Shown here: positions 34,496 through 43,395 of the stretch, in pieces
Numbering within the stretch: position 1 is the stretch's first letter
Layout of the letters: each line of letters begins with the position of its first letter
The notes under the pieces: model-generated
Told to the model about the DNA's origin: nothing
The model's database searches: none
Seen by the model: only the letters and a program-made list of their open reading frames with translations
Made by a program: the position numbers and the translations under genes
DNA from: Magnetovibrio sp. PR-2
GTDB taxonomy: Bacteria; Pseudomonadota; Alphaproteobacteria; Rhodospirillales; Magnetovibrionaceae
Direction: 5' to 3'
Length of the DNA: 64,000 nt
NCBI RefSeq assembly: GCF_036689815.1
Contig: NZ_JBAHUR010000001.1
Coordinates: 333,019-397,018 of the forward strand

Positions 34496-35383
34496 ATGAT
34501 GATTTACGACATGCCGCTTTGGCGCCCCCCCTCCGAAGGCCCAAACCTGATCATTCAGGCGACCATCGGGTGCAGCTTCAATGCGTGTACGTTTTGCTCC
34601 ATGTACAAGATCAAATCTTACCGCCAACGCCCGTTGGAGGAGGTTTTTGCCGACATCGAAGACGCGGCCCAAGATTGGCCTGACGCCACCCGGGTGTTCC
34701 TGGCTGACGGGGATGCGTTGGCCGTGCCGACGGATGATTTGGAGCAAATCCTCGACAAGCTGATTGCCGAATTTCCCGATCTTCAGCGCGTGACGTGCTA
34801 CGCCACGCCGCAAAACTTGACCAAAAAGTCCGTGGAAGACTTGCAGCGGCTGAAGGACAAGCGCCTCAATATGGTCTATTTGGGCATCGAATCGGGCTCT
34901 GATTCCATGCTCAAACGCATTCGCAAAGGCTCGTCAAAGCTGATGCAAAAGGCGATGGTGCGGGCGGACGAAGCGGGCCTGAAAATTTCCGCCACCGTTA
35001 TTTTGGGCCTTGGCGGGAAAGAACACTGGCGCGAACACATCGAAGGCACGGCCGCGTTGATCAACACCGTGTCGCCGAAGTTTTTGTCGACGCTGCAGCT
35101 CGCCCTAGAAGGCGGCGTTGAACCGGAATTCCGCGAAGCCTTTGCCAAACCAGACGGCTCTGAATTTGAATGGCAAGACGACGCGGGTATTTTGGCAGAG
35201 TTGGAATATTTGCTGGAATTGCTCAAACCTGAAAAGGCTGTGATTTTCCGCTCCAATCATGCTTCAAACGCCTTGGCGTTGGCGGGCAACCTGCCCCGCG
35301 ATAACGAAGCGTTGCTCGCCCAAGTGCGCGCCGCACAAAGCAACGCGGGTTCTTTGCGTCCACAATGGATGCGTAGTCTTTAG
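34496..35383 (+). CDS. Radical SAM protein
   Basis: A 295-residue radical SAM enzyme with the [4Fe-4S] ligands in the spaced form CSFNACTFC (C-x4-C-x2-C, residues 26-34) and SMYK after it; then VFLADGDAL, MVYLGIESGSDSMLKRIRKG (SAM-binding region) and TVILGLGG. This C-x4-C-x2-C subgroup is widespread, but its reaction is not known to me. It is preceded by a 240-bp non-coding region and stands alone. Confidence 0.88.
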   Translation: MMIYDMPLWRPPSEGPNLIIQATIGCSFNACTFCSMYKIKSYRQRPLEEVFADIEDAAQDWPDATRVFLADGDALAVPTDDLEQILDKLIAEFPDLQRVTCYATPQNLTKKSVEDLQRLKDKRLNMVYLGIESGSDSMLKRIRKGSSKLMQKAMVRADEAGLKISATVILGLGGKEHWREHIEGTAALINTVSPKFLSTLQLALEGGVEPEFREAFAKPDGSEFEWQDDAGILAELEYLLELLKPEKAVIFRSNHASNALALAGNLPRDNEALLAQVRAAQSNAGSLRPQWMRSL

Positions 35384-35495
35384 AATAGTTATAATTGATG
35401 GGCGCAGGCGTACTTCGCTTTGTCGTGGTATTCCCCCTAACCTCATGATATTGTGCGCAGTAGAGAGGGTCCAAATTTACTGGGGGTAAATTTTC

Positions 35496-37217
35496 ATGTC
35501 TATCAAAGCACGCCTGATCGCGGTGCTCGCGGTTATATTGTTGGTGTTCAGTGGTGCCGCGGTGATTACGCTGGTGAACCTGAGCGCGCAGTTGCCGAAA
35601 TTGGAAGCCACGGAAACCGATGCAACGTCGGTTGCGGATCTTTCGATTCCGTTGGCAATTGTTATCAAAGACATTCAACTGGACGTGGTTCAGGTGCAGC
35701 AATGGATTACGGATATCTCTGCCACGCGCGGATTGCCGGGGTTTGACGATGGCTTCACCGAAGCCGCCGCATTCGCCGAAAAATTCAAAGAAGACGTTCA
35801 AGCGGCCCGTGACCTCGCCTTGGCATTGGAGCTGAACGAGGTCGTCGTTGCCCTCAACGAAACGGAACAAGCGTTCGGCCCGTTTTATGAAACCGGGATC
35901 AAAATGGGTGAAACCTACGTTGCCAAAGGCCCGGAAGAAGGCAACGTGATGATGGAAGAATTCGACGGCGTGGCCGGGGCCATGGGCGAAAACATGGAAG
36001 CCCTGTTGGCCAAGGTGTCTGAATCCACCAGCGTCAAACTGGAGGTGTTGGAAGAAGGTATTCATGAGGTACAAACGTCCATTGAAGGTGTGCAGACCCT
36101 GAATATGGTGTTGACCATCATCGGCGTGATTATCGGTTTAGGTGCGGCTGGCTATTTGGTCGTCTTGATCAAGGGCTCTATTGAAGCCTTGATCCATGAC
36201 ATCGAACAGATTTCTAACCACGACTATGTGGGTGAGACTCAGTTGAGTGGGGAGCGGACCGATGAGTTCGGCACCGTTGCGCGCGCCCTTCAAGAAACCA
36301 AACAGGCCTTGATCGCTTCCCAAGAACGCGAACAGGCCCAACAAGAAGCCGACCAACGCCACGCTGAAGAGCGCAAAACCGAACGCCTGCGTATGGCCGA
36401 ACAGTTCGAAACGTCGGTGGGTTCGGTTGTGGAAACCGTTTCTGCAGCGGCAAGCGAAGTGCAAAGCAGCGCGCAGTCCGTGTCCGGCACAGCGGATCAA
36501 ACCAGTTCACAAGCCACCAATGTTGCGGCGGCGGCGGAACAGGCTTCGGCCAACGTGCAGACTGTGGCAAGTGCAGCGGAAGAGCTGTCGAGCTCCATTT
36601 CCGAAATCTCGCGCCAAGTTTCGCAATCCACCCAGATTGCCGGAACGGCAGTGGCCGAAGTCGAAGGCGCCAACGACAAGGTGCAAGGCCTGGCCGAAGC
36701 CGCCAACAAAATCGGCGAGGTCGTGGCATTGATCACCGACATTGCAGACCAAACCAACTTGCTGGCCTTGAACGCGACCATCGAAGCGGCGCGTGCGGGG
36801 GAAGCCGGCAAAGGCTTTGCCGTGGTGGCGTCAGAGGTGAAAAACCTCGCCAACCAAACCGCCAAAGCAACGGAGGAAATCTCCAACCAAATCGGCGGGA
36901 TCCAAGGTGCCACTAAAGACGCCGTTACAGCCATTGGCTCCATCGGTGGGATTATCAACCAGATCAACGAGATCACATCCGCCATCGCCGCTGCCGTAGA
37001 AGAACAAGGTGCGGCGACGTCCGAAATTGCGCGCAATGTGGAGCAAGCGTCCAGCGGCACACAGGAAGTGTCTTCCAACATTTCCCAAGTGACCCAAGCG
37101 GCGTCCGAAACGGGAAGCTCGGCCACGCAAATTCTCGACGCGGCCGGAGAGCTGACCCGTCAGTCCAGTCAGCTCAGCGGTGAAGTGCATAATTTCCTCA
37201 ACACCATCCGGGGATAA
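35496..37217 (+). CDS. Methyl-accepting chemotaxis protein
   Basis: A 573-residue chemoreceptor. TM1 is about residues 7-29; the periplasmic helical ligand domain spans about 30-198; TM2 is about 200-224; a HAMP-like region follows. The cytoplasmic signalling hairpin tip is intact: DIADQTNLLALNATIEAARA then GEAGKGFAVVASEVKNLANQ. TGGGGGTAAATTTTC precedes the ATG. A terminator directly follows. No C-terminal pentapeptide for CheR/CheB is seen. Confidence 0.95.
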   Translation: MSIKARLIAVLAVILLVFSGAAVITLVNLSAQLPKLEATETDATSVADLSIPLAIVIKDIQLDVVQVQQWITDISATRGLPGFDDGFTEAAAFAEKFKEDVQAARDLALALELNEVVVALNETEQAFGPFYETGIKMGETYVAKGPEEGNVMMEEFDGVAGAMGENMEALLAKVSESTSVKLEVLEEGIHEVQTSIEGVQTLNMVLTIIGVIIGLGAAGYLVVLIKGSIEALIHDIEQISNHDYVGETQLSGERTDEFGTVARALQETKQALIASQEREQAQQEADQRHAEERKTERLRMAEQFETSVGSVVETVSAAASEVQSSAQSVSGTADQTSSQATNVAAAAEQASANVQTVASAAEELSSSISEISRQVSQSTQIAGTAVAEVEGANDKVQGLAEAANKIGEVVALITDIADQTNLLALNATIEAARAGEAGKGFAVVASEVKNLANQTAKATEEISNQIGGIQGATKDAVTAIGSIGGIINQINEITSAIAAAVEEQGAATSEIARNVEQASSGTQEVSSNISQVTQAASETGSSATQILDAAGELTRQSSQLSGEVHNFLNTIRG

Positions 37218-37233
37218 TTCTTTCAACACATAC

Positions 37234-37263
37234 AAAAAGGCGTCCCATTGGGGCGCCTTTTTT
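37234..37263 (+). terminator. Rho-independent terminator after the MCP gene
   Basis: AAAAAGGCGTCCC / GGGGCGCCTTTTTT hairpin with a three-base loop and a T-run, 17 bases after the stop. Confidence 0.9.
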
Positions 37264-37335
37264 AGTGGGTGCGATGAAAATTGCGTCGCATTTTGCGAGT
37301 CCTATGTGGTTAAACGGTGGATGATATGCTAAATA

Positions 37336-37374
37336 ATGCTAAATACCATACTAATGGAGTATGGTATTTAGCAT
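37336..37374. promoter_or_regulatory. 17-bp perfect palindrome upstream of a sigma-54 promoter
   Basis: ATGCTAAATACCATACT (37336-37352), five-base spacer, and its exact complement (37358-37374). The first ten bases are also repeated directly at 37326-37335. No T-run follows, so it is not a terminator. It ends nine bases before the -24/-12 promoter of the hemerythrin gene and is a candidate regulator-binding site; it does not resemble the TGACA sites at 20.8 kb. Confidence 0.6.
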
Positions 37375-37382
37375 TGGAAAAG

Positions 37383-37398
37383 TGGCATGTTTGTTGCT
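37383..37398 (+). promoter_or_regulatory. Sigma-54 (-24/-12) promoter of the hemerythrin gene
   Basis: TGGCATGTTTGTTGCT is almost the consensus TGGCAYG-N4-TTGCW, with GG at 37384-37385 and GC at 37396-37397. The predicted start of transcription is near 37409, giving an 88-base leader to the ATG. Confidence 0.82.
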
Positions 37399-37496
37399 GA
37401 TTAATCCATAATCAGCAAAATAGCCGACTAATTATTAGGTTATAAGCTGCGCCGATGAGTACATAACAACAATAATCTCTGAACGGAGTGAATCTT

Positions 37497-38282
37497 ATGT
37501 TGCCGCAGTTGAAAATCGAAACCTCGAACAATCTATTTATCGACGTCAATCACACGGATTTGGCAAATGCCATCGAAAACGTCAAGAAGGCTTGGTTAAG
37601 TTACGGCGCCTCAGATAATTTTACCCAAGCATGCGCCTCGTTTCTAGAGGAGCTGCGTGAGCACTTTTCCCATGAAGAAATCATCCTTCGTGGTGCTGGG
37701 TATGAACACTTGGAGGTTCACTCTGACAGCCACACACAAATATTGGTTCTCCTGGAGGCCATCTTGAACGTGGGCATGGACGAAAACACGGGGACGTATT
37801 TCCTGGATAAAGTGCGCGAAAAGCTCTTCGAACATGAACTGGTGGCCGACCAGGGTTATTGGCATTTATTTGAATCGGAAGACTTTGCTGAAGGCAATGC
37901 CATCACCTGGGCGGCGCAGATGGAAACGGGTGTTCCGTCCATCGACGCGCACCACAAATCTTTGGTGAGATACATCAACCGCTTGGCACACCGGATAGAG
38001 GGCGGGACCACGAATGAGTTGTTGGTGAGCGAGCTGGAACAGCTCTACGCCTATTCCGCCCACCACTTTCATGAAGAAGAGGTCGAGCTGACCCGTAAGG
38101 GACCTGGCGCATCTTCACGTCACCGCCAGGCGCACTTGAATTTGTTGGAGGATCTTATACGCACCATCAACAAACTGAGCACGGAAAAGGTTCCGCCCAA
38201 GGCGCTGCCAACCTACTTAGGCCTGTGGCTCTCCAACCACGTGATGGCCTACGACGTGGCAGAGTTTTCGAGCCGCGTTTAA
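37497..38282 (+). CDS. Tandem hemerythrin-domain protein
   Basis: 261 residues with two hemerythrin-like units. The second (about 140-255) is a standard bacteriohemerythrin: GVPSIDAHHKSLVRYINRLA, HHFHEEEVEL, SRHRQAHL and WLSNHVMAYD give the His/Glu/Asp di-iron ligands. The first (about 20-130) keeps HFSHEE, HTQIL and HELVAD and is more divergent. It may bind O2 or NO for storage or sensing. ACGGAGTG lies before the ATG at 37497; a GTG nine bases earlier is less likely. Sigma-54 transcription suggests environmental control. It overlaps the convergent small gene by four bases. Confidence 0.88.
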   Translation: MLPQLKIETSNNLFIDVNHTDLANAIENVKKAWLSYGASDNFTQACASFLEELREHFSHEEIILRGAGYEHLEVHSDSHTQILVLLEAILNVGMDENTGTYFLDKVREKLFEHELVADQGYWHLFESEDFAEGNAITWAAQMETGVPSIDAHHKSLVRYINRLAHRIEGGTTNELLVSELEQLYAYSAHHFHEEEVELTRKGPGASSRHRQAHLNLLEDLIRTINKLSTEKVPPKALPTYLGLWLSNHVMAYDVAEFSSRV

Positions 38283-38479
38283 CCCTCACCAAAAGCGATT
38301 ATGGCAATCAGTCCAACGACACCACCAACAACGGTGCCGTTGATCAGTCCGCCGCCAAAGCGGTACTTGAGCGATTTGGCTTCAACCGAGCTAATGGAGC
38401 AATAGCCGCGCGGTGTCAGGTAGCCCCAGATGAAGCCGCCGGTAAATCCGATCAAAGTGAGGATGAGAGGTATGCTCAT
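38279..38479 (-). CDS. Small membrane protein
   Basis: 66 residues with two hydrophobic segments (MSIPLILTLIGFTGGFIWGY and NGTVVGGVVGLIAIIAFGEG) and a central positively charged turn with one Cys. It starts three bases after arsC on the same strand, so it is probably translated by coupling. No family is recognised. Confidence 0.62.
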   Translation of the reverse strand: MSIPLILTLIGFTGGFIWGYLTPRGYCSISSVEAKSLKYRFGGGLINGTVVGGVVGLIAIIAFGEG

Positions 38480-38482
38480 GTC

Positions 38483-38824
38483 TTAGAGCAAGTCGTCGAC
38501 ATTTTCCGGCGGCCGCCCCATGACGGCCTTGCCGCCTTTGACGACGATGGGACGTTCGATGGCGCGCGGGTGCGCGGACAGGGCTTCGATCAGCGCGTCG
38601 TTGTCCAATGCACCAACGTCGATGCCTTCTTCCTTGGCTTCTTTTTTGCGCACGATTTCAGACGCCGACTTGCCCAGCTTTTTCAAAATGTCTTTGAGCT
38701 CGTCCGCGCTCGGCGGGGTTTGCAGGTATTCAACAATTTCCGGCTCCACGCCTTTGTCTTGGATCAGCTCCAAGGTTTTGCGGGATTTGGAACAGCGCGG
38801 GTTGTGATAAATGGTGACGCTCAT
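38483..38824 (-). CDS. arsC: Arsenate reductase (glutaredoxin-coupled)
   Basis: Reduces arsenate to arsenite using glutathione/glutaredoxin. The 113-residue protein has the active-site Cys in YHNPRCSKSRKTLELI and the arginine block AHPRAIERPIVVKGGKAVMG RPPE typical of ArsC. No arsR, acr3 or arsB gene is near, so it is an orphan copy. It lies seven bases downstream of the MscS-type channel gene. Confidence 0.95.
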   Translation of the reverse strand: MSVTIYHNPRCSKSRKTLELIQDKGVEPEIVEYLQTPPSADELKDILKKLGKSASEIVRKKEAKEEGIDVGALDNDALIEALSAHPRAIERPIVVKGGKAVMGRPPENVDDLL

Positions 38825-38830
38825 AATGAC

Positions 38831-39979
38831 TTAAGCCTTCGTTTTAGCCGATGGGGGTACAAAAATGTCCGGTGCTTCACCGGGCAGACTTTCCACATAT
38901 AGGGACTGTGACGGGAAAGCAAAGCCGGAACCGGCATTTTCCACCACGTCTTTGATCTGGTAGGCCAGCCGTTCTTTGATCTCCAACCATTCCCCCCAGT
39001 TGGTGGTTTTGGTGAAGCAGTACAGCATGATGTCGATGGAGCTGTCGGAAAACTTGTCGATGCGCACGAAGGTCGAAACTTCGGGCGGATGGGCAAATTC
39101 GTCCGAGCCCAGCACGTAGTCTTCAATGCCGTCGCGAATGGCCTTGAGCTGATCGATGGTGGCACAATATTCAATGCCGATGTGCCAATAAATCCGGCGG
39201 TGCGTCATGGCACTGAAGTTTGTGACTGCACTGTCCGAAAGGTGGGTGTTGGGCACATAGACGGGCGCTTTGTCGAAACGCCGAACCATGGTGGAGCGAA
39301 ATCCGATCTGTTCGACCGTGCCTTCGACCACACCGTCGACACGCACCCAATCGCCTTTGTTAAAGCGCCGCTCGGCGATGATCAAAATGCCGGCAATGAG
39401 GTTCTTGAATAAATCTTGTGCACCCAAAGCCACGGCGACACCGAACAGGCCAAGCCCCGCCAGGATCGGCCCCACCTGAATGCCCCAAATCTCCAACACG
39501 GCGGCGATGCCGACAAATGCAATGAGGATCTTGGAGGCCTTCACCATCCAATCCATCATCACGGCGGTAAAGATTTTTTCGAGGCGCGTGAGCAAATTCG
39601 ACAGGGGTTTGATGGCGCGATAAATCGCCCAAAAAATCGCGGCTGTAATCAGCGAGCGCACCAGCCGGTCGGCAATGTCTTGGGCATGGTCCTCAAGGTC
39701 CAAAAATTCGATGGCGAGGAACAGACCGAAGATGACGGGCAGAAGCCGGATCGGTTCTTCCAAGGCATTGAGGATTTCGTCGTCCAACATGTTTTTGGTT
39801 TTGGACACCTTAAAGCGCAGCACCCGAATGATGAAGCGCGAGATCAGCCCGCGCAACAACATGAAGACGATAAAGATCGCGATGGCCGTGAGAATGCCGC
39901 CAACGTCCACACCGAACGCCCCGGTCTTCCAGACCTCTTCGAACAGGTCCCAGAATTCTTTGAGTTTGTCCATGTCCAC
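38831..39979 (-). CDS. Mechanosensitive ion channel, MscS family
   Basis: 382 residues. Several membrane helices lie in the first 190; the pore helix is GPILAGLGLFGVAVALGAQD then LFKNLIAGILIIAERRF, the MscS TM3 pattern. The beta domain (WVRVDGVVEGTVEQIGFRST, RRFDKAPVYVPN) and the C-terminal domain follow. It probably protects against osmotic downshock. An ATG six bases downstream is an alternative start. It heads the minus-strand run mscS-arsC-small membrane protein. Confidence 0.93.
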   Translation of the reverse strand: MDMDKLKEFWDLFEEVWKTGAFGVDVGGILTAIAIFIVFMLLRGLISRFIIRVLRFKVSKTKNMLDDEILNALEEPIRLLPVIFGLFLAIEFLDLEDHAQDIADRLVRSLITAAIFWAIYRAIKPLSNLLTRLEKIFTAVMMDWMVKASKILIAFVGIAAVLEIWGIQVGPILAGLGLFGVAVALGAQDLFKNLIAGILIIAERRFNKGDWVRVDGVVEGTVEQIGFRSTMVRRFDKAPVYVPNTHLSDSAVTNFSAMTHRRIYWHIGIEYCATIDQLKAIRDGIEDYVLGSDEFAHPPEVSTFVRIDKFSDSSIDIMLYCFTKTTNWGEWLEIKERLAYQIKDVVENAGSGFAFPSQSLYVESLPGEAPDIFVPPSAKTKA

Positions 39980-40070
39980 TCACCACTGAAATTGTGGTGG
40001 GATGATAGCGGAAGCGGCGGGGGTGTAAAGCCCGCACCGCTATACATATGGAAAGTTTATGTCGCCAGAA

Positions 40071-40211
40071 TTATGGGCTGCGATGGCAGTGATATGTGCC
40101 GGTCTTGTGGTTCCAGTGACAGCCAGAGCTATCCAACCCACCACCATGTGCATAGGCTTGTGAGGCGAAAAGCCCCAGAGTTGCCAGAACGATGAAAAGT
40201 GCGCGGAACAT
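40071..40211 (-). CDS. Small secreted YHYH-type protein
   Basis: 46 codons: signal peptide MFRALFIVLATLGLFASQAY (cleavage AYA), then the mature peptide HGGGLDSSGCHWNHKTGTYH CHRSP. The GLD-SGCH-N-KTG-YHCHR pattern is a conserved small His/Cys domain found in many secreted bacterial proteins and could bind metal. AGGAGGTCC precedes the ATG by five bases, a near-perfect RBS. The frame in another register over the same DNA is a shadow. Confidence 0.85.
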   Translation of the reverse strand: MFRALFIVLATLGLFASQAYAHGGGLDSSGCHWNHKTGTYHCHRSP

Positions 40212-40361
40212 GTGGACCTCCTATAAAGTGATTGGCGTTGCAAATACACTTTATGAGGGTATTATGGGGTTGTAAAGCAGGGTGTCATTCCTATTCAGGC
40301 AAGGTTAATGTTTTTGCCGATACGTTGGCGCATAGACAAACACGAACGGAAAGGGTCTTTC

Positions 40362-40562
40362 ATGACGGCACGCCATTATCTGGCCTTGGGCTTAGGCATT
40401 CTTGTTTCTATTGCGGTGGCCATTGTGTCCGTATTCGCGTTTATCGTGGGCGCGGTGTTGGCGGGTTTGGCAATCGTCGCCTTGCGTTTGCACAAACCGT
40501 CTATGCCAGAACTGCACCCCGACGACATGATCGACATCACTGAGGATGTGCGCGAAGTGTGA
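40362..40562 (+). CDS. Small membrane protein
   Basis: 66 residues from the ATG at 40362 (MTARHYLALGLGILVSIAVA), with two adjacent hydrophobic segments and an acidic tail (PELHPDDMIDITEDVREV). GGAAAGGG precedes the start. No family is recognised. Convergent with the SulP-type gene, eight bases away. Confidence 0.65.
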   Translation: MTARHYLALGLGILVSIAVAIVSVFAFIVGAVLAGLAIVALRLHKPSMPELHPDDMIDITEDVREV

Positions 40563-40569
40563 CTTGGGA

Positions 40570-42837
40570 TTATTGATCCAATTCTGAAATCATAATGTTG
40601 GCGACGCGCAGACGGCTTGAAAACTGTTTGGCCACATTGCTCATCAACGTCACAACCAGGTCGGGGCGTTCTTGACGCAGTTGGGAAAAGTGTTTGGTGT
40701 CGATGACGTAGCACACGCTATCTCTGGACGCCACGACACTGGCGGAGCGGGGCTCGCCGTCAATCAGTCCCATTTCGCCAAACAGGGATCCCGCCATCAA
40801 CGTTGAGATGCGTTTTTTGCGGCTGGCGCCAGGAATGTCGATGAAGATGTTCATGCGGCCACGGGCTAAGAAATAGGCGCATGCGGCGTCTTCGCCTTGG
40901 GCGAAAATTTGCTCACCCTTGCGATAGATCCGACGTTGAACGCTTTGGCCTAGGTCCATGAGGTCTTGGCGTGAAAGTCCGTCAAAAAGTGGGCTGGTAG
41001 AAATCGGACGCAGGTGGGCCGAATGACCGTGGGTTTGCATTTGGTCCAACAGGACCTTTTCGGCGCGCGCCAACGCCGTGTCGGTGTCGGCGAAAATCCA
41101 GTTTTCCCCCAACACATCGACAATGCCGCCTGTTTTGAGGTTCAGCCAAATCCATCGGGGTGAGGAATTGCCTTGTCGCGCATCCTTTTCGGACGCATGC
41201 CCGTTTCCATTGCGCACCGCGCGCCGTTCGCGCTGAACATAGCTGATCATCAATTTGCCGCCTGCGCCGTCGCACAACAACGAAAGCAAACGCAATTTCG
41301 ACGTTCCCGTGCTGTCGATGGAACTCAGGTGCTTGAAATCCAAAATCAGATATTCAACGCCATCGTCCAATAGGGCTTGGGCCTCGCTGATCAAACGTGC
41401 GGTTGATCCAAAGAACAACGCGCCTTGGATTTCGATGATGCCGATGCGCTCACCATATTGCTCCAATATTTTGGTTTCATGTGCGGGGCGCTGAATTTTC
41501 GAATGAATCCGCGAACCGCGATACATGCGCCGGATGGGGTTTTTGCCCATGCCCAGCACGAACAGCGCGACAGACAAGAACACGCCCAGGCCCACTGCGG
41601 CGATCAGGTTCAGGGTCAGTGCCGTGACCACAACCACCACAGTGACCAACAGATCGCCTGCGATGAGGCGGGGGTATTCCATGCGCCGCAAGAAGAGGCT
41701 GAAAAGCTTGTCCAGTGTGTCGCGGTCAATGGCTTGCAGGGACGACGCCACCAGCATGCCCGCCGTCGCCCACAGCGGTAGCAGCTTCACGATGGGGGCC
41801 AAGCCAACGACCAAAATCAAAAACGCAAGGGCGCTGCCCCAGTTGGCGGCACGGGTTTTTGCTCCCGCCATGACGACGGCGTTGGATCGGCTCGGCGATC
41901 CGTTGGACGGCAAAAAGCCCAACACACCCATGAGCACATTGCCAGCGCCGTAAACACGAAGTTCATGATCGCTGTCGATGGTTTCATCTTGGCTAAGTGC
42001 CAAGGCTGACGAGGTGATCACCGTGTAAAAGGAGGCAAGAAGCGCCATGGAGAGCCCTGCAAAGATGGGAATATCCGCGTCGCGCCACTGCAGATTCGGG
42101 GCGCCCGACAGCCAGTCCAGCATCGGAAAGACCAAGGGCGGTTCACGCCACAAGACGCTCAAATCCAAGTGTCCGATCAAGGGTGCCGTCGTGGGTGAAG
42201 CCACATAATAAACAGCCGTGCCAGCGGCCAAACCGATGAGGGCGGCGGGGATCAGCCGAATACGGCCTTCCAGGCCCAAGTGAACCAAGATCGTCACGCC
42301 GCCCACAGCCGCGGCCCAGGGTAAAACGGTATCGAGATCGTTGAACAAAAGGGTCCACAGGTTTTGGTCGGGCTGGCCCAACACGGTGGGCAGTGCACTG
42401 ATTATCACCAGCAATGCTGACGCGTTACCAAACCCCGCGAATACAGGAACCGGCACATACGACGTGATGCGTCCCAGCCGCAATTGCCCGGCCAGCCATT
42501 GGGCGAGGCCCGCAATGACGATGGCCCCATAAGACAGGACCAAGGCGTCTTCGGGTGAATAGCCACGCGAAAGCGCTGCGGATATAGCCGAGGCCATAAC
42601 CAAGGCCGTGACGGCGCCCGCACCCGATATCAAAAATCGGTTGGGCCCCCACGCGCCCGCCAAAGCACCATGCACGACGGACGTGCCGACACTCGCCATA
42701 ATACCGAACATGGCCCATTCGGGACCCAGTGGTGCTATGGCGATCAATCCGTAGGCGACGGCTTGAGGAAGGGTGGTGAGAGCGCCAACAAAAGCTGCGC
42801 CCAAATCGTATTTAAAGGTCGAAGAGGTCAAGAACAT
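40570..42837 (-). CDS. SulP-family anion transporter fused to STAS and cyclic-nucleotide-binding domains
   Basis: 755 residues. The N-terminal membrane part (about 1-400, LTTLPQAVAYGLIAIAPLGP, LGFLPSNGSPSRSNAVVMAG) is a SulP permease for sulfate, bicarbonate or dicarboxylates. A STAS domain follows (about 455-600, RIGIIEIQGALFFGSTARLI, YLILDFKHLSSIDSTG) and a Crp-like cNMP-binding domain closes the protein (about 620-750, FAQGEDAACAYFLARGRMNI, GSLFGEMGLIDGEPRSASV). Transport is thus likely gated by a cyclic nucleotide. The arrangement is known in a subset of SulP proteins. It stands alone. Confidence 0.92.
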   Translation of the reverse strand: MFLTSSTFKYDLGAAFVGALTTLPQAVAYGLIAIAPLGPEWAMFGIMASVGTSVVHGALAGAWGPNRFLISGAGAVTALVMASAISAALSRGYSPEDALVLSYGAIVIAGLAQWLAGQLRLGRITSYVPVPVFAGFGNASALLVIISALPTVLGQPDQNLWTLLFNDLDTVLPWAAAVGGVTILVHLGLEGRIRLIPAALIGLAAGTAVYYVASPTTAPLIGHLDLSVLWREPPLVFPMLDWLSGAPNLQWRDADIPIFAGLSMALLASFYTVITSSALALSQDETIDSDHELRVYGAGNVLMGVLGFLPSNGSPSRSNAVVMAGAKTRAANWGSALAFLILVVGLAPIVKLLPLWATAGMLVASSLQAIDRDTLDKLFSLFLRRMEYPRLIAGDLLVTVVVVVTALTLNLIAAVGLGVFLSVALFVLGMGKNPIRRMYRGSRIHSKIQRPAHETKILEQYGERIGIIEIQGALFFGSTARLISEAQALLDDGVEYLILDFKHLSSIDSTGTSKLRLLSLLCDGAGGKLMISYVQRERRAVRNGNGHASEKDARQGNSSPRWIWLNLKTGGIVDVLGENWIFADTDTALARAEKVLLDQMQTHGHSAHLRPISTSPLFDGLSRQDLMDLGQSVQRRIYRKGEQIFAQGEDAACAYFLARGRMNIFIDIPGASRKKRISTLMAGSLFGEMGLIDGEPRSASVVASRDSVCYVIDTKHFSQLRQERPDLVVTLMSNVAKQFSSRLRVANIMISELDQ

Positions 42838-42976
42838 GCTCTGAATCTGGTGTTAACCAAGATACAGAGCATGTTTAGCGGCTGGGGACAAGTCGCGGAA
42901 TGTATTCGTAACACCTTTTGATTGTTACAGTTTTGTGACATTCATGGGCGTTTTTCCACGCCCGGCGCGATGTTGC

Positions 42977-43186
42977 CTAGCGTGGCCTGTATTCCTTGTG
43001 TGTGACGATGACGGCTTCGCCGTTTTGGGTTTGCACGCACACGGCTTGGGCCGGACGTTGAACGTGGTCGTGATCCATTACGTATTCGCGTGCATCGAAG
43101 CATTCGAACATGGACGGATAATCGCCCCCGGTCATGGCAACCGGACTGGCGCTTTCGACAGTGATGAGAATGAGTAACCAAGTCAT
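42977..43186 (-). CDS. Small exported hypothetical protein
   Basis: 69 residues starting MTWLLILITVESASPVAMTG, a short hydrophobic leader that may be a signal peptide. The rest has two cysteines (FECFDAREYVMDHDHVQRPA and VCVQTQNGEA) and no known domain. AAAGGAG lies seven bases before the ATG at 43186. The frame extends upstream to 43432, but those codons look non-coding. Confidence 0.65.
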   Translation of the reverse strand: MTWLLILITVESASPVAMTGGDYPSMFECFDAREYVMDHDHVQRPAQAVCVQTQNGEAVIVTHKEYRPR

Positions 43187-43352
43187 GGCTCTGGCTCCTT
43201 TCTGGATCCAAAAACCTCTATAAAACCTCTGGCGGGCGACGCGGTTTCTCTGCGCCGATCTTCCCGATTTTCCGGGGCTCCCCGCGAGAGGGCCGGATGT
43301 TTTACGAATAAAGATTGTAACACAAAAGGACCTAAAACGGGAGTCGAAGCCG

Positions 43353-43366
43353 TCACGATCGCGTGA
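43353..43366. repeat. Palindrome downstream of recX
   Basis: TCACGATCGCGTGA has five-base arms around ATCG and is nested in a second inverted pair CGTCACG/CGTGACG (43351-43373). It lies 30 bases after the recX stop. It may be a weak hairpin or an operator for the downstream small gene. Confidence 0.35.
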
Positions 43367-43395
43367 ACGTGACGCCAAGATCAATCGGGTGACCT

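Noticed and set aside
38483..38824. Arsenic resistance operon
   Set aside because: Only arsC is present; no arsR, efflux or arsH gene lies nearby, so no operon can be claimed.
40040..40249. 69-codon minus-strand frame
   Set aside because: It overlaps the 46-codon YHYH-type gene in another frame. The shorter gene has the signal peptide, the conserved motif and the RBS.
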